From NCBI RefSeq assembly GCF_036026595.1, contig NZ_JARZFX010000001.1, forward strand, positions 806,001-870,000: DNA of 64,000 nt, written 5' to 3'. The translations under genes were made by a program, and so were the position numbers. The notes beneath the pieces are model-generated. The model searched no databases. It saw only the letters and a program-made list of their open reading frames with translations, and had not been told where the DNA came from. Numbering within the stretch: position 1 is the first letter of the stretch; every line of letters starts with the position of its first letter. This document shows positions 29,045 to 37,686 of the stretch, piece after piece. The stretch is from Virgibacillus_P tibetensis (GTDB lineage Bacteria > Bacillota > Bacilli > Bacillales > Amphibacillaceae).

Positions 29045-29088
29045 GAAAAAACAAAAGGGTCGGTAATATCTACCGTTCCTTTTGTTTT
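29045..29088 (-). terminator. Terminator after sigG
   Basis: An inverted repeat with arms around acaaaagg / ccttttgt and an inner acggta / taccg stem is followed on the minus strand by T runs. It ends the sigG unit before ylmC; the T-rich ends make it possibly bidirectional. Confidence 0.8.
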
Positions 29089-29112
29089 TAAACACCCCTG
29101 TGTGGTGGCTTA

Positions 29113-29898
29113 TTATTCAAACATCTGTTTATTCATTTGACTGATTGCTGCTTTTTCAAGCCGAGAAACCTGTGCTTGTGATATTCCAATTTCTTCTGCT
29201 ACCTCCATTTGTGTCTTGCCTTGAAAAAAGCGTTTGTTTAATATCATATTTTCTCTTTCATTTAATTGATGCATGCCTTCTTTCAATGAAAGTTTATCCA
29301 ACCATGTAGAATCTTTATCTTTTTCATCACTTATTTGATCCATTACAAAAATAGGATCACCACCATCATTGTAGATAGGTTCAAATAACGATACTGGATC
29401 CTGAATGGCATCCATTGCAAATACAATATCAGAATGAGGGATACCCATTTCTTCAGCGATCTCCATTGGTGTTGGTTCTTTAGAAGTTTTATTAATTAAT
29501 CTTTCTCTTACTTGTAAGGCCTTATACGCAATATCACGTAATGACCTTGATACTCTTATTGGATTGTTATCCCTTAAGTACCTTCTTATTTCACCAATAA
29601 TCATAGGAACAGCATACGTAGAAAATCTCACATTATGTGATAAATCAAAATTATCAATTGATTTCATTAGTCCAATGCAACCAACCTGAAATAAATCATC
29701 GACATATTCACCGCGATTATTAAATCGTTGGATAACACTTAATACGAGGCGCAAATTTCCATTCACAAGCTCCTCACGAGCTGCCAAATCTCCATCTCCT
29801 GATTGCATTTTTATAAACAATTTCCGCATTTCCTCATTCTTTAAAACAGGTAACTTTGATGTATCAACACCACATATCTCAACCTTATGTCTAGTCAT
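29113..29898 (-). CDS. sigG: Sporulation sigma factor SigG (late forespore)
   Basis: 261-residue sigma-70 factor that directs late gene expression in the forespore. Starts MTRHKVEICGVDTSKLPVLKN, the SigG signature containing the anti-sigma contact region. Core-binding region 2 has YVDDLFQVGCIGLMKSIDNFD, and the C-terminal helix-turn-helix reads TQMEVAEEIGISQAQVSRLEK. A TTG nine bases upstream directly abuts the RBS gggaggg, so ATG 29898 is the start. Its promoter at 29937-29966 is of the SigF/SigG type, which permits activation by SigF and then self-activation. Confidence 0.97.
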   Translation of the reverse strand: MTRHKVEICGVDTSKLPVLKNEEMRKLFIKMQSGDGDLAAREELVNGNLRLVLSVIQRFNNRGEYVDDLFQVGCIGLMKSIDNFDLSHNVRFSTYAVPMIIGEIRRYLRDNNPIRVSRSLRDIAYKALQVRERLINKTSKEPTPMEIAEEMGIPHSDIVFAMDAIQDPVSLFEPIYNDGGDPIFVMDQISDEKDKDSTWLDKLSLKEGMHQLNERENMILNKRFFQGKTQMEVAEEIGISQAQVSRLEKAAISQMNKQMFE

Positions 29899-29936
29899 TC
29901 TGTTCAACCCTCCCAGTTGGTGATGCTGTTCATGGA

Positions 29937-29966
29937 CAGTATCTCCGCCTAGAAGGACTTTTATGC
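29937..29966 (-). promoter_or_regulatory. SigF/SigG-type promoter of sigG
   Basis: On the minus strand a -35 GCATA (29962-29966) is followed after 15 bases by GGAGATACTG (29937-29946). The latter fits the forespore -10 consensus GGnnAnAMTR at every specified position. About 40 bases upstream of the start codon. Confidence 0.75.
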
Positions 29967-30022
29967 AAACAAATTAAGTTGAAATAAATGTAAAAACGCA
30001 CTACTTTATTAGTACAACAGGG

Positions 30023-30742
30023 CTAGACCATTTTATTAAATTCTTTTTTTAATCTCCGGATAATTTTCTTTTCTAAACGCGAAATATAGGATTGTGAAAT
30101 ACCTAGCATATCAGCTACATCTTTTTGTGTTTTTTCTTCTTCACCAATCAGTCCAAAGCGTAATTCCATAATTTGTTTTTCACGATCATTCAGTTGCGAT
30201 AATGCGTTTTTAAGTAAGCTCTTATCTACATTTGACTCCAGGTTTTTCGTGATGATATCCACTTCGGTACCTAGAACATCGGATAGTAGTAATTCATTTC
30301 CATCCCAGTCTATATTTAGTGGCTCGTCAAAGGATATTTCAGATTTCAATTTATTATTTCGACGGAGATACATAAGTATTTCATTTTCTATGCACCTGGA
30401 GGCATAAGTAGCTAATTTAATTTGTTTTTCCGGATTAAATGTATTAACTGCTTTTATAAGTCCGATCGTGCCTATACTTATCAAGTCTTCAATGTTTATA
30501 CCAGTATTCTCAAACTTGCGCGCTATATAAACAACTAAACGTAAATTACGTTCAATTAATAATGCTCTTGCAGATTTATCCCCTTTAGGCAGCAATATTA
30601 ATAACTCTTTTTCCTCTTGTTTGGAAAGAGGCGGTGGGAGTGCTTCACTTCCTCCAATATAATAAATCTCATCTGATTTAATTCCTAGCTTTATTAGAAC
30701 TTTATACCACCATAGGCGCAAACGTAATTTTATTGATACCAA
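30023..30742 (-). CDS. sigE: Sporulation sigma factor SigE precursor (early mother cell)
   Basis: 239 residues, same length as in B. subtilis. An amphipathic pro-sequence (about 1-28, MVSIKLRLRLWWYKVLIKLGIKSDE) holds it at the membrane until SpoIIGA cuts it. Region 2 is NIEDLISIGTIGLIKAVNTFN, and the region 4 helix-turn-helix reads TQKDVADMLGISQSYISRLEK. Cotranscribed with spoIIGA, 14 bases downstream of it. Confidence 0.97.
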   Translation of the reverse strand: MVSIKLRLRLWWYKVLIKLGIKSDEIYYIGGSEALPPPLSKQEEKELLILLPKGDKSARALLIERNLRLVVYIARKFENTGINIEDLISIGTIGLIKAVNTFNPEKQIKLATYASRCIENEILMYLRRNNKLKSEISFDEPLNIDWDGNELLLSDVLGTEVDIITKNLESNVDKSLLKNALSQLNDREKQIMELRFGLIGEEEKTQKDVADMLGISQSYISRLEKKIIRRLKKEFNKMV

Positions 30743-30756
30743 CTATTATCTCTCCT

Positions 30757-31677
30757 TTACGCAGATTGTACAGCTGCTAATTTTATAATTTGCGGTTGCA
30801 GTAAACAATGATAACTCCTGTCTTTTACTAACTCAGCAAATTGAATACCGATCAATACCTTTTTCGTAACAATCTTTTGATAGCCATAATAAACAATTAA
30901 CTCCTGTGGTCTAATCGTTAACAGGAATGAACTATTTCCCTGTACACCTTGATATGGCACAATCTGTATGCTTCCTTCCCATTCTCGAGGGATCTTCTCA
31001 AAATCCATCTCTGCATGGGCCTCTTCTAACAATTTCCAATCTTTGTCACTAAACCATTTTTTTAAAAAGAATTCATCACAAATTATTACTGGCCTCTTTG
31101 TTAATGGATCTACCAATTGATTGCCACTATCAATATATCCAGTAGTGGAATAACTAATATCATTTAATTTGATGGTAACTGGACACAACTGATCATATCT
31201 AATTTTCTCTACAGCGTGCTTGTCCATACGGGACTTTGTAAACAGCCATACTAATGGAAATCCAATTACTATAAACAACCAACTGATGGGATCACCATAC
31301 CCACTTGTAAACGTAAGTAGTCCATTTGTAGTTATGCCGACCGGATTTTGAAATAGAAAATGTATCGCTATTAATCCACCTCCTATTGCAAACGTTGTAA
31401 AATAAAATATTAGAAGTAATTTCATCATTCGATAAATCGTTATAAATCCGAACGCACTTACAATAATAAGAATAGAGTATAAAAACTTCCCTGCTACACT
31501 CGTGAAAAATGAATCAGGAAAATACAAAGATATTGGTACAAGCAGTGATGCGATAAACGCTCCAAATAGAATTCTGATTTTTCTTGTGCTGTCTCTTGCC
31601 AGAGCTTTTGTAAGCAGCAGAAGCATCATGTCCAAGAGGATGTTTAAAGTCCACACAGCATCAAGATAAATAGTCAC
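30757..31677 (-). CDS. spoIIGA: Pro-SigE processing aspartic protease SpoIIGA
   Basis: 306 residues. The N-terminal half has five hydrophobic segments (about 1-150); the C-terminal half is a retroviral-type aspartic protease domain with the catalytic Asp in YIDSGNQLVDP (D183). It removes the SigE pro-sequence in the mother cell in response to the SpoIIR signal. First gene of the spoIIG operon, preceded by a promoter with the unusual spacing typical of spoIIG. Confidence 0.95.
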   Translation of the reverse strand: MTIYLDAVWTLNILLDMMLLLLTKALARDSTRKIRILFGAFIASLLVPISLYFPDSFFTSVAGKFLYSILIIVSAFGFITIYRMMKLLLIFYFTTFAIGGGLIAIHFLFQNPVGITTNGLLTFTSGYGDPISWLFIVIGFPLVWLFTKSRMDKHAVEKIRYDQLCPVTIKLNDISYSTTGYIDSGNQLVDPLTKRPVIICDEFFLKKWFSDKDWKLLEEAHAEMDFEKIPREWEGSIQIVPYQGVQGNSSFLLTIRPQELIVYYGYQKIVTKKVLIGIQFAELVKDRSYHCLLQPQIIKLAAVQSA

Positions 31678-31750
31678 AAAATTTCTTCCTTCCTTTCGAT
31701 GTGTCGTATTGAGTTCGAATCTTTAGCAGGAGAGTGAATGTACTACATGA

Positions 31751-31783
31751 AGTATATCTAAGCCTGAAGGCAAAGTCTGTCAC
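31751..31783 (-). promoter_or_regulatory. Probable spoIIG promoter with 21-base spacer
   Basis: On the minus strand GTGACA (31778-31783) and TATACT (31751-31756) are separated by 21 bases. The B. subtilis spoIIG promoter is known for a 22-base spacer that needs phosphorylated Spo0A. Two degenerate Spo0A-box-like strings, TATCGGAAA and TTGTCGGTG, lie 10 bases apart at about 31820-31838 on the plus strand. Confidence 0.5.
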
Positions 31784-31989
31784 TTCTTGTAATCATATAA
31801 GGGCTAATTTTAACTAGTTATCGGAAAGTTTGTCGGTGATCTTAATTGATTGTAATAAAGCTACAATATAATGAATAGCTGGGGAGGTGGAAGTAGATTA
31901 TAGTTTGTTGCTGTTGATATAAAGTAGCTGCGTAATTCACTACTAACATAGCTGCTCGCTCTGTTCTGAGCAGGACAAGGAAAGCTATG

Positions 31990-32200
31990 GAAGCAATACA
32001 ACGCACGAAGAAAATGCGGTTTACAATTTCGAAGGGTTTTCGTGCATTTCCTGCGTTGGCATCTATTTAGTTAGTATTCATCTAGATTACTTAGATGAAT
32101 CCGTACTGAAATACGCCAGACTCCTATGGGAACAGCAACCACTACGTCGCAAATATAAATTACCTATGATTTTATACCGAGTAATCGCAGCTACAGGTAT
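31990..32200 (+). repeat. Decayed copy of the interspersed element of 7113-7738
   Basis: Shares gactcctatgggaacagca (32119-32137) exactly with 7560-7578, cgagtaatcgcag (32178-32190) with 7405-7417, and cacgaagaaaatg (about 32004-32016) with the region near 7469. It lies in the approximately 1-kb gene-free gap between spoIIGA and ftsZ (31678-32719). Confidence 0.5.
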
Positions 32201-32214
32201 ATTCCCAAACTTTT

Positions 32215-32480
32215 AGAAAAAAGATCCTAAGAACAAAAGCGCAGGGCCCGTTTATCACCGTATGCGCTGCGCCCGCGCTGCGCGGGTGGGTCGACGTAGT
32301 CGCTCAGGAGCGGCGTAGTTAGTCGATCTTCCTCTGTCGTATGAGATATTTAATTAAAGGATGTTCGACTAAGATCGCCACGTCCTTGAAAAAGAAAAGC
32401 ACTTTTCCTGCGGCGATGCATCTCACAGATGCTTTCCTTATCCTGTGGCAACGTCGAACTGACCTACATCCTGTAGGCCC
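32215..32480. repeat. GC-rich non-coding block of unknown nature
   Basis: Visibly GC-richer than its surroundings (cgctgcgcccgcgctgcgcggg near 32270-32286 is an example of its texture). It contains inverted and tandem-like pieces such as atcctgtggcaac and atcctgtaggccc. No open reading frame of note. Resembles an interspersed Bacillaceae repeat by style; not verified. The stretches 31784-31990 and 32480-32620 show nothing else I can name. Confidence 0.35.
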
Positions 32481-32620
32481 AAGTGTAACGAATTGGTTTA
32501 TGTTGAGTTAGATTAAGAAGAGGCCGGAAGGGCACTAGGTGGTGGGCGCTGGAGCTAGACGTGGCTAGATAGATTAGTTTGTTATCCACAGGTCTCAACT
32601 TTTATAGTACGCTAGACAAC

Positions 32621-32662
32621 AAAAAAAGAGCAGAGAGGAATGAAGACACTCCTTTCTGCTCT
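32621..32662 (-). terminator. Terminator of the ftsA-ftsZ unit
   Basis: Inverted repeat agagcagagaggaa / ttcctttctgctct-like (32627-32640 and 32648-32662) with a seven-T tail on the minus strand, about 60 bases past the ftsZ stop. Confidence 0.88.
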
Positions 32663-32719
32663 TATCACCTTATGCAACTTCATTAAAATTTTACAGAATA
32701 AGGTTGCACTATTGTAAAC

Positions 32720-33853
32720 CTAACGATTACGATTTCTGTTTCTTAGAAAAGTTGGTATATCCAGCGTCTCTTCCTCTTGTTTCGGGCGTTGGTGCTGAAC
32801 AGGTTCTCTTTGTAATTCTTCATTTGGTCTTGTTGCTGCATGCTGATTGTGATTAATAACAGGACGTTGCTGCTTTACAGGATTTTCTATGTTTTGGGTT
32901 GTTTCGTCAAATCCTGTCGCAATTACTGTTACGATAATCTCATCTTTCAGATTTTCATTTATAACAGAACCGAATATAACGTTTACTTCATTATCAGCTG
33001 CGGAGGTTACCAAATCAGCTGCTTCCTGAACTTCATACAAACTTAAGTTTGTACCACCTGTAATGTTCATTAATATGCCATGGGCACCATCAATGGATGT
33101 TTCCAGTAATGGAGACGAGATTGCTTTTTTCGCTGCTTCTGTTGCACGAGTTTCTCCAGTAGCGACACCAATTCCCATTAATGCGGACCCTTTGTCAAAC
33201 ATAATTGTTTTCACATCAGCAAAATCCACATTAATCAAACCTGGTTTTGCAATCAAATCTGAAATACCCTGGACACCTTGACGCAGTACATTATCTGCCT
33301 CGCGAAACGCTTCGAGCATAGGCGTATTTTTATCAACAATTTCAAGTAATCTATCATTTGGGATAACTATTAATGTATCAACACTGCTTTTCAATGCATC
33401 AATTCCTGATATTGCCTGAGTCGCTCGTCTTCTGCCTTCAAATGAGAATGGTCGTGTTACTACTCCAACAGTCAAAGCTCCTAGATCCTTAGCAATCTGT
33501 GCAATAACAGGAGCTGCTCCCGTACCAGTGCCTCCACCCATACCAGCAGTTACAAAAATCATATCTGCACCTTGCAGAACTTCTTCCAGCTGTTCTCTAC
33601 TTTCTTCTGCAGCTTTCTTTCCTACATCGGGATTGGCTCCGGCTCCTAAACCTCGGGTTAGTTTGCCACCAATCTGTATTTTAACTTCAGCTTTTGATAA
33701 ATTTAATGCTTGGGCATCTGTATTAACAGCAATAAATTCAACACCTTCAACGCCGTGTTCAATCATTCGGTTGACAGCATTATTACCACCGCCACCTACA
33801 CCAATAACTTTGATTGTTGCTAGTTCCTCCATGTTTGTATCAAACTCTAACAT
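32720..33853 (-). CDS. ftsZ: Cell division GTPase FtsZ
   Basis: 377-residue tubulin homologue forming the Z ring. The GTP-binding signature GGGTGTGAAP is at about 106-115, the catalytic T7 loop in LINVDFADVKTI, and the C-terminal partner-binding peptide is DIPTFLRNRNRNR after a glutamine-rich linker. That peptide binds FtsA and SepF, both encoded here. ATG 33853; 118 bases after ftsA. Confidence 0.98.
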   Translation of the reverse strand: MLEFDTNMEELATIKVIGVGGGGNNAVNRMIEHGVEGVEFIAVNTDAQALNLSKAEVKIQIGGKLTRGLGAGANPDVGKKAAEESREQLEEVLQGADMIFVTAGMGGGTGTGAAPVIAQIAKDLGALTVGVVTRPFSFEGRRRATQAISGIDALKSSVDTLIVIPNDRLLEIVDKNTPMLEAFREADNVLRQGVQGISDLIAKPGLINVDFADVKTIMFDKGSALMGIGVATGETRATEAAKKAISSPLLETSIDGAHGILMNITGGTNLSLYEVQEAADLVTSAADNEVNVIFGSVINENLKDEIIVTVIATGFDETTQNIENPVKQQRPVINHNQHAATRPNEELQREPVQHQRPKQEEETLDIPTFLRNRNRNR

Positions 33854-33971
33854 ATTTCGTTCCTCCTAATATGCAAAATTACAAGAGTTCTAGAAGCTAA
33901 TTTATAAAAAATATTATCCAAAAGCAGTATGTATTCAGCTTTTGAACTCACATTATAAAGGAAACGTCTGT

Positions 33972-35252
33972 TTAGTCAAAAAAATATTTAAACAAATTAG
34001 CCATTCCAGATTCTTTTTTCTTTTTTTCTTTGTTTTCATTAGACTTTGGTTGTTTTTTTGTTCGTTTTGGCTTTTGTTCGTGTGTATTAATAATTACAGA
34101 TGGAAATAATTCTTTTCCTTGTATTTTCGCATTACGGTAGGCAAATTGCAAGATTCCTACTCCTGCTGTAAACTGAGGTTCCCGAACACCTATGTAATCA
34201 GGAATAGCAATTCTGACATTTGAACGGAATAAATCTTGTGCCAGATCTAAAACACCCGGCATTGTCATTGTGCCACCTGTTAAAACATAACCACCAGGTA
34301 GTTCATGGTAACCCATCCTTCTGATTTCCCTATCAGCAAAAGCAAAAATTTCTTCCATTCTTGCTTCAATCATATCAGAGATTTGCAGCTGGTTATAGCT
34401 TTGCTTCGTATTACTTCCTATCATAGATACTTCAAAAGTTTCATCTTCTTGTGCATTATCATAGAAAGCATGTCCATAGTTAAGTTTAATGTCTTCTGCT
34501 TGTTCGGTAGAAGTTCTGAGTCCTATGGATAAATCCTTAGTAATATTATCTCCACCAAGGCTAACGACACTGGTAGATATCAGATGATCATTTTCAAATA
34601 TAGAAACAGTGGAACAACCACCACCAACATCAATAAGTGCTACTCCCATATTCTTTTCATCTGGTGATAAAGCAATTGTGCCTGCAGCAAGTGGCTGTAA
34701 GCAGATATCAGATACTTGAAGATTGGCCCGTTCTACACATTTCAAAATATTATGAAGAACCGTTTTAGAGCATGTAATAATGGTTCCTTCCATTTCCAAA
34801 CGAACACCAATCATACCTCTTGGATCAGTAATTTCTTCCAGTCCATCGACAATAAATTGTTTAGGTATTACATCAATGATTTCGCGTTCTGGTGGAATGG
34901 AGACTACTTGTGCTCCATCAATCACTCTAGTAATATCTTCTTCACCGATTTCACGATTTTCACTTTGAACAGCTACAACGCCATGACATGGCTGCATTTG
35001 GATATGATTCCCATTGACACCAACAACTACACGATCAATTTGCATGCCTACCATGCGCTCTGCCTGTTCAATTGCAGTTCTGATTGACTGGACTGTCTGA
35101 TCAATATCGACAATCGCACCCTTTTTCATCCCATTGGATTTTGCAGATCCAACTCCAATAATGTTCAGTGAGTCATTCAATACTTCTCCAATAATCACTT
35201 TGATTTTTGATGTACCTATATCAAGGCTTACTAGTACTTCACTGTTGTTCAA
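33972..35252 (-). CDS. ftsA: Cell division protein FtsA
   Basis: 426-residue actin-like ATPase tethering FtsZ to the membrane. Phosphate-1 motif SLDIGTSKIKVIIGE at the N-terminus, phosphate-2 ALIDVGGGCSTVS and adenosine motif PGGYVLTGG are clear. A lysine-rich linker leads to the C-terminal amphipathic membrane helix (SGMANLFKYFF). The 248-bp upstream gap (35253-35500) should hold its promoter and contains an inverted repeat at 35342-35380. Confidence 0.96.
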   Translation of the reverse strand: MNNSEVLVSLDIGTSKIKVIIGEVLNDSLNIIGVGSAKSNGMKKGAIVDIDQTVQSIRTAIEQAERMVGMQIDRVVVGVNGNHIQMQPCHGVVAVQSENREIGEEDITRVIDGAQVVSIPPEREIIDVIPKQFIVDGLEEITDPRGMIGVRLEMEGTIITCSKTVLHNILKCVERANLQVSDICLQPLAAGTIALSPDEKNMGVALIDVGGGCSTVSIFENDHLISTSVVSLGGDNITKDLSIGLRTSTEQAEDIKLNYGHAFYDNAQEDETFEVSMIGSNTKQSYNQLQISDMIEARMEEIFAFADREIRRMGYHELPGGYVLTGGTMTMPGVLDLAQDLFRSNVRIAIPDYIGVREPQFTAGVGILQFAYRNAKIQGKELFPSVIINTHEQKPKRTKKQPKSNENKEKKKKESGMANLFKYFFD

Positions 35253-35500
35253 AGAAAGGCACCCCCTATTTCAGAAGCATCTGATCTGTTCAGATGTTTA
35301 CTTCTACTTCTATTTATATACTAATAATCTAATATATTATAGGAAATTACCAAAAAAAGAAATTAATACAGGTAATTTCGCAAAAATCGACCACCATTTT
35401 AAGTTAAGTTAAGATTGTGTACAGATAATTAGTGTTCCATTTACTGGTGACACCATACGTTTCGTTTAGAATGCAATATATATGACTTTCTTCCAGACAC

Positions 35501-36310
35501 TTAATGCAATTCATCAGAATCCTCTTCCTCTATTTCCCTATCTATTCCCGGATCACTAGTCTCGCTGTCAAACGATTCAAAGTAGGCCCCCACCCCAATG
35601 TGGATAATTCCACTGCTGTTTGGTTCGAGTTGAGAAACGATTGAAGGATAAACTTCCATTCGATCGGCAAAATTCCTGATCGTTCCTTTTACCATATATC
35701 CATCGTTCATATACAATACTATCTTATTTTTGTTGTCCTCCGATGGTGTCCAATAAATCTCTGAGATTAAGTTTAAAATATTACCGGGTAATTTTTGAAG
35801 TTCGTCAGTCATCCTATGTAAATACGCTTCATCAGAAAAATCGGAAATTAGAGGTGCTTCCCCATTAAAGGTGTTTTGCCCAACATTACTCAGTACTGTT
35901 CCATTTCCAAGAACAGGATAAAACTTATTCTCATCACTAATATACCCAACAAGGTCATTTTCTGATAAATGTATTTCTATGGTCCAAGGAAGTTTTCTCT
36001 CTATTTCTACCGAATTTATAATCGGATTACTCTCTATGGCTGCTATTATAGCAGCTTTGTTTATTGTCCAAATATTCGTAGTTGTGGTTAATTCACTTTT
36101 GTTGATAACTTCTTCTTCTGTATAGAACGAATTTCCGGTTACATTAATAGTCTTGATATGACTTAATGGTGATTGCAAGTAAACAATGATTGATATTAAA
36201 AAGAAAAAAATAGATAGATAGAATATCAAACGTCGGTTTGCCTTCTTTTTTCGGGCTTGTTTCAGCTTTGGAATTCGATCCTCTATCGAAACAACTTTCT
36301 TTTTGCTCAT
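35501..36310 (-). CDS. divIB: Cell division protein DivIB (FtsQ)
   Basis: 269-residue bitopic membrane protein of the divisome. Short basic cytoplasmic N-terminus (MSKKKVVSIEDRIPKLKQ), one membrane helix (about 30-50), then the POTRA domain (IKTINVTGNSFYTEEEVI) and an acidic tail. ATG 36310 is chosen by comparison with B. subtilis DivIB and the aaggaag RBS; the frame is open to 36421. murG and murB, which lie between spoVE and divIB in B. subtilis, are missing here. Confidence 0.93.
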   Translation of the reverse strand: MSKKKVVSIEDRIPKLKQARKKKANRRLIFYLSIFFFLISIIVYLQSPLSHIKTINVTGNSFYTEEEVINKSELTTTTNIWTINKAAIIAAIESNPIINSVEIERKLPWTIEIHLSENDLVGYISDENKFYPVLGNGTVLSNVGQNTFNGEAPLISDFSDEAYLHRMTDELQKLPGNILNLISEIYWTPSEDNKNKIVLYMNDGYMVKGTIRNFADRMEVYPSIVSQLEPNSSGIIHIGVGAYFESFDSETSDPGIDREIEEEDSDELH

Positions 36311-36485
36311 CTCCATTTCTTCCTTTATAACAAATTTCACAAACTGAAGCGCTAATTTTAGACACTTATTAGTTGTTATTTGAATTATATCATATAATAC
36401 CCCTAAAGATGTAGTATACAACGTCTAGAATACTAACTTTTTCATATAAAAATTTCCCAATAAACAAAAAGTTCTTATTGACTTG

Positions 36486-37598
36486 CTAAATTCTTGAATA
36501 TCTACTAATATTTAACAGAATACCCACTGAACAAAGTGTTAAGGTCAGAGAAGACCCACCATAACTTAAAAATGGTAACGTAATACCAGTCACCGGGATT
36601 AAACCTATGACTACACTGATATTTATCATTGCCTGTATCGCTAGCATTGAAACGACTCCAAAAGCCAGGAACCTTGCAAAAGAATCTGGTGCTTCTAATG
36701 ATATTTTTATCCCACGCCACAATAAAAGTAAAAATAATCCTATCACAACCGTACCACCTATAAAGCCAAGTTCCTCACCTAAAATAGCGAAAATAAAGTC
36801 CGTTTGGGGTTCAGGCAAATAGAAGTACTTCTGCAAACTTTCCCCTAATCCGAGTCCCATTAAACCTCCTGGTCCTATTGCATATAAAGACTGAATTATT
36901 TGAAAACCATCCCCCAGTGGGTCCTCCCATGGATTTAAGAATGCAGTAATACGGCTAATACGGTAGGGAGCGGATAAAATAAGAAACACAAATCCGGCCA
37001 GCCCAATTGCTGCTAGTCCAAAAAAATGCAATAGCCGTGCGCCCGCTACAAATACCATTAGCATACATGTTAGTACCAGCACCATTCCAGTCCCTAAATC
37101 CGGTTGTAACATAATTAAGCCAAATGCGGTAAAAATTAAAATGATAGATGGGAAGAAGCCTTTTTTAAAGGATATAATATATTTTTGATTCGAAGATAAA
37201 AATGCCGCTAAATAGATAATTAAACCAAGTTTCATAAATTCTGAGGGCTGTATACTGAAAGCTCCAATTCCGATCCAGCTTTGTGCTCCTCCACGTATCA
37301 TACCAATACCTGGTATTAACACAAGAAATAACAGAACAAAGCAACTAAACAATAATAGCTTGGCATATTTTTGCCATACACTATAAGGAACTTGCATAAC
37401 AAACAGCATTGCAATAACACCTGCACCTGCAAAGAGCAGCTGTCTTTTTAAGTAATACAATGTATCCCCAAACTTGTAATCTGCCCACACATAAGACGAA
37501 CTGTATACCATGATTACACCAATAATCAGTAAAGTGAAAATGGCACCTAATAACAAATAATCAGGCGCACTTTGGTCCTTTTGTATTTTTTGAAACAA
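36486..37598 (-). CDS. spoVE: SEDS-family peptidoglycan glycosyltransferase SpoVE
   Basis: 370-residue polytopic membrane protein with about ten hydrophobic segments and the SEDS motifs (GDTLYYLKRQLL, QPDLGTGMVL, GITLPFLSYGGSS). Its place directly after murD and its pairing with spoVD favour SpoVE, the cortex-specific polymerase, over the vegetative FtsW. The start is TTG at 37598; its RBS (aggggtg) is part of a hairpin at 37604-37634. Confidence 0.9.
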   Translation of the reverse strand: MFQKIQKDQSAPDYLLLGAIFTLLIIGVIMVYSSSYVWADYKFGDTLYYLKRQLLFAGAGVIAMLFVMQVPYSVWQKYAKLLLFSCFVLLFLVLIPGIGMIRGGAQSWIGIGAFSIQPSEFMKLGLIIYLAAFLSSNQKYIISFKKGFFPSIILIFTAFGLIMLQPDLGTGMVLVLTCMLMVFVAGARLLHFFGLAAIGLAGFVFLILSAPYRISRITAFLNPWEDPLGDGFQIIQSLYAIGPGGLMGLGLGESLQKYFYLPEPQTDFIFAILGEELGFIGGTVVIGLFLLLLWRGIKISLEAPDSFARFLAFGVVSMLAIQAMINISVVIGLIPVTGITLPFLSYGGSSLTLTLCSVGILLNISRYSRI

Positions 37599-37634
37599 AA
37601 AAACACCCCTTTTCTTTAAGTATAGACAGGGGCG
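37596..37634 (-). promoter_or_regulatory. Hairpin covering the spoVE ribosome binding site
   Basis: On the minus strand CGCCCCT (37628-37634) can pair with AGGGGTG (37604-37610), which is the RBS for the TTG start of spoVE, and a seven-T run follows. It could act as a weak terminator between murD and spoVE or as an RBS lock. Confidence 0.5.
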
Positions 37635-37686
37635 CCTTTTGGGAAATAGCCATTTTAATGAAGTAGTGACCGTGTAAACAAGCCCC

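Noticed and set aside
31860..31930. TATAAT-like box followed by ggggaggtg and an 11-codon GTG frame on the plus strand
   Set aside because: No -35 at proper spacing, very short product, and no terminator; most likely chance.
32720..33869. Long open frames on the strand opposite ftsZ (for example 33528-33869)
   Set aside because: They mirror the codon structure of a certain gene, have no RBS and encode low-complexity proline/serine-rich products.
36486..37598. Naming the SEDS protein FtsW
   Set aside because: Order after murD and the presence of spoVD in the same cluster fit SpoVE; B. subtilis ftsW lies elsewhere.
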